Shown in pieces: positions 34,001 to 36,596 of a DNA stretch of 36,596 nt (the stretch's first letter is position 1; each line of letters starts with the position of its first letter). Both the position numbers and the translations under genes were made by a program. The notes under the pieces were generated by a model. The model was given only the letters and a program-made list of their open reading frames with translations, was not told the origin of the DNA and did not search any database. Origin of the DNA: Okeania sp. SIO3I5 (GTDB lineage Bacteria; Cyanobacteriota; Cyanobacteriia; Cyanobacteriales; Microcoleaceae); the NCBI RefSeq assembly GCF_010672085.1, contig NZ_JAAHHT010000001.1, positions 129,995 to 166,590 on the forward strand, written 5' to 3'.

Positions 34001-35505
34001 CCTCTAATGTGACTTACGATCGCTCTGGGAACCAGAAACAGCTCGGAATCAATAATGCTGTAGATTTGACTTGGAATTGCTGTGAAAATTTGGTCCAGGT
34101 AGGAGTAATAGAGCGTCCTAGTGAGTTGGACGATCGCGATTATTACAACTACGACAGCAATGAAATGAGAACCCGTAAGGTATCGGAACGGATGGCCAAT
34201 GGTGGTGCAGTGAATCACAGGGAGACAAAAATCTATCTGGGAAATTATGAGGAGAAATGGTTGCATGATGTAACTGCCAGTGGTGAAACAGTTATCCTAC
34301 AACGGCATACACTGAGAGTAATGGACCAGGGAACCTGCGTGGCGATTATCCATTACTGGGAGAAGGACGATCGACAAGGGGAAGTTGACAGACCTCAAAC
34401 TAGGAGTCTGCGCTATCAACTAGACGATCGCTTGGGTTCGGTGTCTTTAGAAGTGGATGGTGATGCTAATATTATCAGCTATGAGGAGTATTTTCCTTAT
34501 GGGGGCACGGCATTTATTGCAGGTAAGAGTCAGAAGGAGGTGAAGCTGAAGGAATATCGCTATAGCGGTAAGGAAAGGGATGATAGCACGGGGTTGTATT
34601 ACTATGGGGCGCGGTATTATGCCCCTTGGTTGGGACGCTGGTTGAGTTGCGATCCTGCGGGGACTGTTGATGGGTTGAATTTGTATGCCTTTGTAGGGGG
34701 GAATCCGATCAGTTATTTAGATTTTAAAGGCTATGCTAAAAACAAACCCACAAAGGCAAAAGATAAATCACAAAAAGAACTGACATCGCCAACTGCGGTA
34801 ATAGACGAACATCACGCAATCCATTTGACAGTTCCTCTGAGACAGAGAATGCTTAAGTTAGACTTTAGCCTACAGCGACACCACTACAAATACATTGCTG
34901 ATAGTCATAGTGAAGAAATGAATAGTGTTATTCATACAGATATAAATAAAGAAACATTAGAAAAAGAAGCAATTGAAATTGGGGGAATGTTACAAAAAAA
35001 ATCTGAAGAAAGTCGCTACGAAAGCTACCACTATCTTAAAAATAAGCTAAGCTATCTTGATGATAATCCGTTTGCCCTTTTGTACGAACCAGAACATGGC
35101 TGGAAAGATGAGCAGCAGCGCGTGGAGTCGCAGAACTCTATAACCGGAAATATCCCCTCTTTATCAGGCGACTATAAGGTGTCAAGTGGTAGAATCTATC
35201 GAGTAGATAATCTTAATCCACAGGTACAGGATCCTAATCACTTTTACGTAATAGGGGGAACAGATGTGGCGGGAAATCTGTCAAGAGAGGAGTGGCTAAC
35301 GATCCAAGCATATAGACGAGTTCAGTCAGCAAGCCGAAAAGATTATCAAGGCGCAATGAATACCACAAGCCATGCCTACAACCAGTTGAGAGGCGATATC
35401 CAACGATTGAACCAATCGAAAAGCTTTATAGACTTAGTACAACAAGTATCAAAACACTCAAGAGCATTCGTCAAGGATCTTTTTGATCTGAAAGCAACTC
35501 AATGA
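28087..35505 (+). CDS. Tc-toxin-like BC fusion protein: SpvB/TcdB-type cage plus RHS core with unknown C-terminal tip
   Basis: 2472 residues. N-terminal SpvB domain (about 15-300: LPKGGGAITGIGETF, LSVSYNSGNGNGIFGLGF). VCBS/FG-GAP-like repeats about 430-680 (ITGDGLLDLL, LADIDGSGTADIL). TcdB middle region about 690-780 (LGATTRITYGTS, EFRGFGMV). YD/RHS repeats about 1380-2150 (YIYDPVGNITR, YTYDALYRLI). RHS core YYYGARYYAPWLGRWLSCDPAG, then DGLNLYAFVGGNP (about 2165-2215). The last about 257 residues (from YAKNKPT) match nothing I know. Length and order equal TcB plus TcC of insecticidal Tc toxins joined in one chain; there the B-C cage holds the cleaved C-terminal effector. No TcA-like gene or obvious immunity gene is in the window. 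The gene looks more GC-rich than its neighbours, but carries HIP1 sites. ATG 28087 lacks a clear ribosome site. Confidence 0.88.
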   Translation: MNSNSATSKQITATQVSLPKGGGAITGIGETFQPDEFTGTAGVSIPISTTPCRGFEPQLSVSYNSGNGNGIFGLGFALSIPKISRKTSKGLPKYDGTDTFILSNADDLVPIGSRTEGSYHIIAYRPRTEGLFAKIEQWTDNSTGESYWQVTSKDNITSIFGKTPQARISDPENADRIFEWLLEESFDARGNYIIYRYKEENTEGVPKAIYEENRTQTANKYIEKIQYGNDQPLKEGDDFSSVIWHFEVIFDYGEYDINPTKTTPYTPVKEWANRQDPFSTYHAGFEIRTYRLCSNVLMFHRFAELGSEPILVHATRFNYQEDPNITFLTSVEAIGYRYENGQYQTKNLPPLEFKYTKFKPEGHKFELFLEEDDRFLPGLISSGYQILDLYGEGIPGVLYNDGSTTLYWEAAANGEGSKAVKYNPSQQPQSLPLPYGKTNNQQLIDLTGNGKLDLVLSTPNVSGYYEVKSDRSWQGFQTFPAFTNEFLDPDSKLTDITGDGLLDLLRMEGDRVKVYPGKGKEGFGLPLIQHPENDLPLEKKGDRTEALRFADIFGTGRQHLVRIGNGLVECWPSLGYGKFGKKVTLGNAPKFGADFDVSRLFLADIDGSGTADILYVKSDRIMVWFNQSGNAFSRPITVYLPSQWDNLDQISFADVLGNGTTCMVLSESHSQPRHWCYDFCQRTKPHLLNQTDNNLGATTRITYGTSTKYYLEDKEKGRPWITNLPFPVQVVAQTETQDLISKTTLVAKYSYHHGYYDGEEREFRGFGMVERQDAETLPADDDKQPWPVVTKTWYHTGAWLEGTELSQQYKKEYFAGDPEAYSFPDSVFDYQDYQQKHPNYQPDSEAWRSACRALKGTVLRSEVYALERQQNSYQLTEPYTITETNYSVRLLQPQGKNKYGVYFVHDLETLTYHYERNPLDPRIQHEFVLEVTDFGNVKKACTVVYGRRQNQSIHIYPEQTALKATVQLGEFIEQTTAFRLIGIPYEQKSWEINNLNLQGTGYFTLAEIRQQINEALTNKIAYGEEFSGQAPQARLFSWERSYFWNEALHNVLPLGQITAQALLHHHQQAVFPKGWGLEVHNNQVDISKIVRDEGGYFLEDDYWWNKGLVQHYSDKFYLPCKTENDFAKTASQGDGLRAKTMVSYDKYYLVPVQTELYITDTEKNVMRAEIDYHTLTPWQLIDINQTIHQVLFDPLGMVIATSIFKKGSGGNPRTGDGDLRNYNVQSNGSFQDVLAQPNKYLQEATTFFYYNLSAWRQEKQPASYISLMRETHVSDLPVGESSKIRVSVGYSDGFGRVVEEKQLVEPGEAILWENNGNLQRDGNKQAVRGDVNDRWLVSGRTVYNNKGKVAEKYLPYFSNRALYESQEEIVQEKLVPPPTVFQYDPLLREIRIDTPKGFYSKVEFTPWEIKHYDENDTVKDSSYYKNFIANYPADPTEVQKNEKNALSKAAAFYNTPSMAVLDSLGRTFLEIQNNLGAVALDAFQAIVRGHITSEEVWEVLLQKGYMTKDDADTGWIADKFKPYSKGFKDAFIKELGDKYKQFAEDILNLLKQNCLTSYHRYDIQGREIESIDPRLYYANVTEGRNYYNFKYEYAMAAYGKTPVVTDSADAGRNVSLDNIFGNSVWNLSPRNFDQTIAYDRLQRKLRIRVKGIKNNGTVATDNIVETFVYGENQPQAEAYNLRGQLYKLQDQSGVIVNSQYSFQGELLETTRQLTQDYKDYIDWNGKVPLETPTYQTKFSFNALGQLLTETTPDSSVTKNTYNQGGLIQGVAVEFKGNSQSIINNIKYNANRQRTEVAYGSGVSTTYTYEDTTLRLSGLKSRRPGQDRQGHNRPTVIQDISYIYDPVGNITRMCDGSYKTVFYNNQAVKPLSDYTYDALYRLIQANGRQHPGINGNTYKNNEKDGDFKQSKFIPFSDSNALEKYRENYTYDDGGNLIKTTHAATNSWTRALEIMPDSNRLQRISSTQNGSSESSNVTYDRSGNQKQLGINNAVDLTWNCCENLVQVGVIERPSELDDRDYYNYDSNEMRTRKVSERMANGGAVNHRETKIYLGNYEEKWLHDVTASGETVILQRHTLRVMDQGTCVAIIHYWEKDDRQGEVDRPQTRSLRYQLDDRLGSVSLEVDGDANIISYEEYFPYGGTAFIAGKSQKEVKLKEYRYSGKERDDSTGLYYYGARYYAPWLGRWLSCDPAGTVDGLNLYAFVGGNPISYLDFKGYAKNKPTKAKDKSQKELTSPTAVIDEHHAIHLTVPLRQRMLKLDFSLQRHHYKYIADSHSEEMNSVIHTDINKETLEKEAIEIGGMLQKKSEESRYESYHYLKNKLSYLDDNPFALLYEPEHGWKDEQQRVESQNSITGNIPSLSGDYKVSSGRIYRVDNLNPQVQDPNHFYVIGGTDVAGNLSREEWLTIQAYRRVQSASRKDYQGAMNTTSHAYNQLRGDIQRLNQSKSFIDLVQQVSKHSRAFVKDLFDLKATQ

Positions 35506-35652
35506 TTAAGTGCGATCTCCTGTCTTGTAGTAAGATCCCATATCTTGTAGGGTGCGTTACACTGTCGTTAACGCACTGCAATCCAACCGAAATACCCAAT
35601 TTAAACAAAAAAACAGGAGTCAACGTCAGACTTAACCACAATTAAAAACAAT
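35506..35652. terminator. Stem-loop after the BC-fusion gene
   Basis: TGCGTTA / TAACGCA (35553-35575) with a 9-base loop lies 48 bp after the stop. It belongs to the widespread cyanobacterial TGCGTTA...TAACGCA repeats. There is no T-run, so its role as terminator is uncertain. The rest of this stretch shows no gene. Confidence 0.4.
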
Positions 35653-36596
35653 GAAATTCTCAAACGATTCTTCGCTCGCCCTCCCGAATTAGACCTCAAC
35701 ACCTTCAATTCCATCAAGATGCTGTGAGGGCATTGAATTGGGAGGATTTAGAGCAAGAGCAAATAAGCGATCGCCTCAAAACCCACCCAAAACCAATGGG
35801 TATGGGTGTAGATTTCCCAAGAAGCGAAAGATCGCCTCTGACATCCTGTTCTCCCAAAAGTCAACTAGCACGGGAAAAAACAACTCGTCAAAAAAAAATC
35901 AGATTTTGCCTTGACAAATTGAAGAAACAAGTGTTTAATAGTAAAAAGTTGGCTTACGGAAAATGTGAGGGATGGAAAGCGATCGCCAGTAGTGGGCGAA
36001 TCAATCTATATCTCTCGTAGAAATTAATTACTAACTATAATACAGCGCTTTTCATAGGAGTGAACCATATCGTTATACCCGAAACCCTGTCAGGGCAAAT
36101 GCGAGAAAGCTCCTACTGTGGTTTCCCGAACTGAAAAATGCTCTCATGTCAGATTTGACTGCCATTAAAAATAATGAAATTCTCAAACCATTCTTTGAAC
36201 GCAACCCTAAGCTCGACCTCCAAACCTGCTACTTTTTCGATAGAATGTAGTGATGGCATTAAATTGGGAAAGTTGAAAGCTAGAGGAAATAAGCGATCGC
36301 CTCAAAACCCACCCAAAACCAATGGGTATGGGTGTGGGTTCCCAAGAAGCGATCAATCGCCTCTGACATTCAGTTATCCGAAAAGTCAACTAGCATGGGA
36401 AAAAACAACTCGTCAAAAAAAAATCAGATTTTGCCTTGACAAATTGAAGAAACAAGTGTTTAATAGTAAAAAGTTGGCTTACGGAAAATGTGAGGGATGG
36501 AAAGCGATCGCCAGTAGTGGGCGAATCAATCTATATCTCTCGTAGAAATTAATTACTAACTATAATACAGCGCTTTTCATAGGAGTGAACCATATC
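35653..36596. repeat. Tandem duplication, about 524-bp period, reaching the window edge
   Basis: GAAATTCTCAAAC at 35653 and 36175 begin two copies. The last roughly 210 bp (35861-36071 and 36385-36596) differ at about one base, while the first roughly 190 bp are clearly diverged. Frames in it (35724-36020, 36174-36545) share KIRFCLDKLKKQVFNSKKLA and end SSGRINLYLS, but their starts lie in different, stop-interrupted sequence. In copy 2 another frame reads WFPELKNALMSDLTAIKNNE, then ILKPFFERNPKLDL before stops. Probably a decayed gene end, duplicated. A TTGACA-17-TTTAAT promoter-like pair lies in each copy (about 35911 and 36435). Confidence 0.75.

Noticed and set aside
28630-34266. Several minus-strand frames and one plus-strand shadow frame within the BC-fusion gene
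   Set aside because: They are alternative-frame shadows of a continuous 2472-codon gene with clear domains.
35724-36545. Two genes in the terminal repeats
   Set aside because: The shared C-terminal frame is joined to different, stop-containing upstream sequence in each copy; no credible start or family.

Overview
The window looks like a chromosomal stretch from a filamentous cyanobacterium with a repeat-rich, AT-rich genome. The evidence is frequent HIP1 octamers (GCGATCGC), heptanucleotide tandem repeats (STRR type) between genes, an NblS/Hik33 (Ycf26) sensor kinase, a System II cytochrome c assembly protein, a KGK-domain protein, a Uma2-family nuclease, and a 6S-like RNA directly downstream of purK. 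Large Oscillatoriales-like genera fit, but the genus cannot be fixed from the sequence alone.

Layout. 1-9.4 kb: a minus-strand GT4-type glycosyltransferase, ccsB, a KGK protein, an isolated phosphorothioation-associated putative methyltransferase with a duplicated flanking module, a YefM/YoeB-like toxin-antitoxin pair whose toxin has an in-frame TGA, and an AAA/STAND-like ATPase. 9.9-17.5 kb: Uma2 nuclease with a duplicated start region, FKBP prolyl isomerase, phasin-like protein, a zinc-ribbon membrane protein, the kinase NblS (which shares an unusual four-cysteine motif with the adjacent zinc-ribbon protein), purD with a duplicated 3' fragment, and a small secreted protein. 17.7-20.9 kb: a scarred accessory locus with a PIN-like (DUF5615-type) remnant, a solitary tnpB, and an FGE/SUMF1-domain gene. 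Its N-terminal half is inverted and its C-terminal half is frameshifted but still shows the NNY codon pattern expected of a diversity-generating retroelement (DGR) variable region. A 186-bp tandem repeat follows that copies the end of this gene. 21.4-26.1 kb: a NylB-like serine hydrolase with tandemly duplicated 3' ends, a 37-residue membrane peptide, purK and the 6S-like RNA. 27-36.6 kb: a 103-104-bp satellite-like array interrupted by a MITE, then a 2472-residue protein that is a natural fusion of the TcB-like (SpvB/TcdB) and TcC-like (RHS) parts of an insecticidal Tc toxin with an unrecognised C-terminal tip. The window ends in a roughly 524-bp duplicated non-coding unit.

Between genes I see at least four families of small inverted-repeat elements: TAGACATCTCC ends, TATAGCAATC ends, GTAAGCATTCAGC ends and ACCCAC ends. 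Gene 3' ends or 5' ends have been tandemly duplicated at purD, the Uma2 gene, the serine hydrolase and the FGE gene. I found no tRNA, rRNA or CRISPR array. The strongest candidates for something new are the Tc-like BC fusion with its satellite array and unknown tip, and the broken DGR-target locus.
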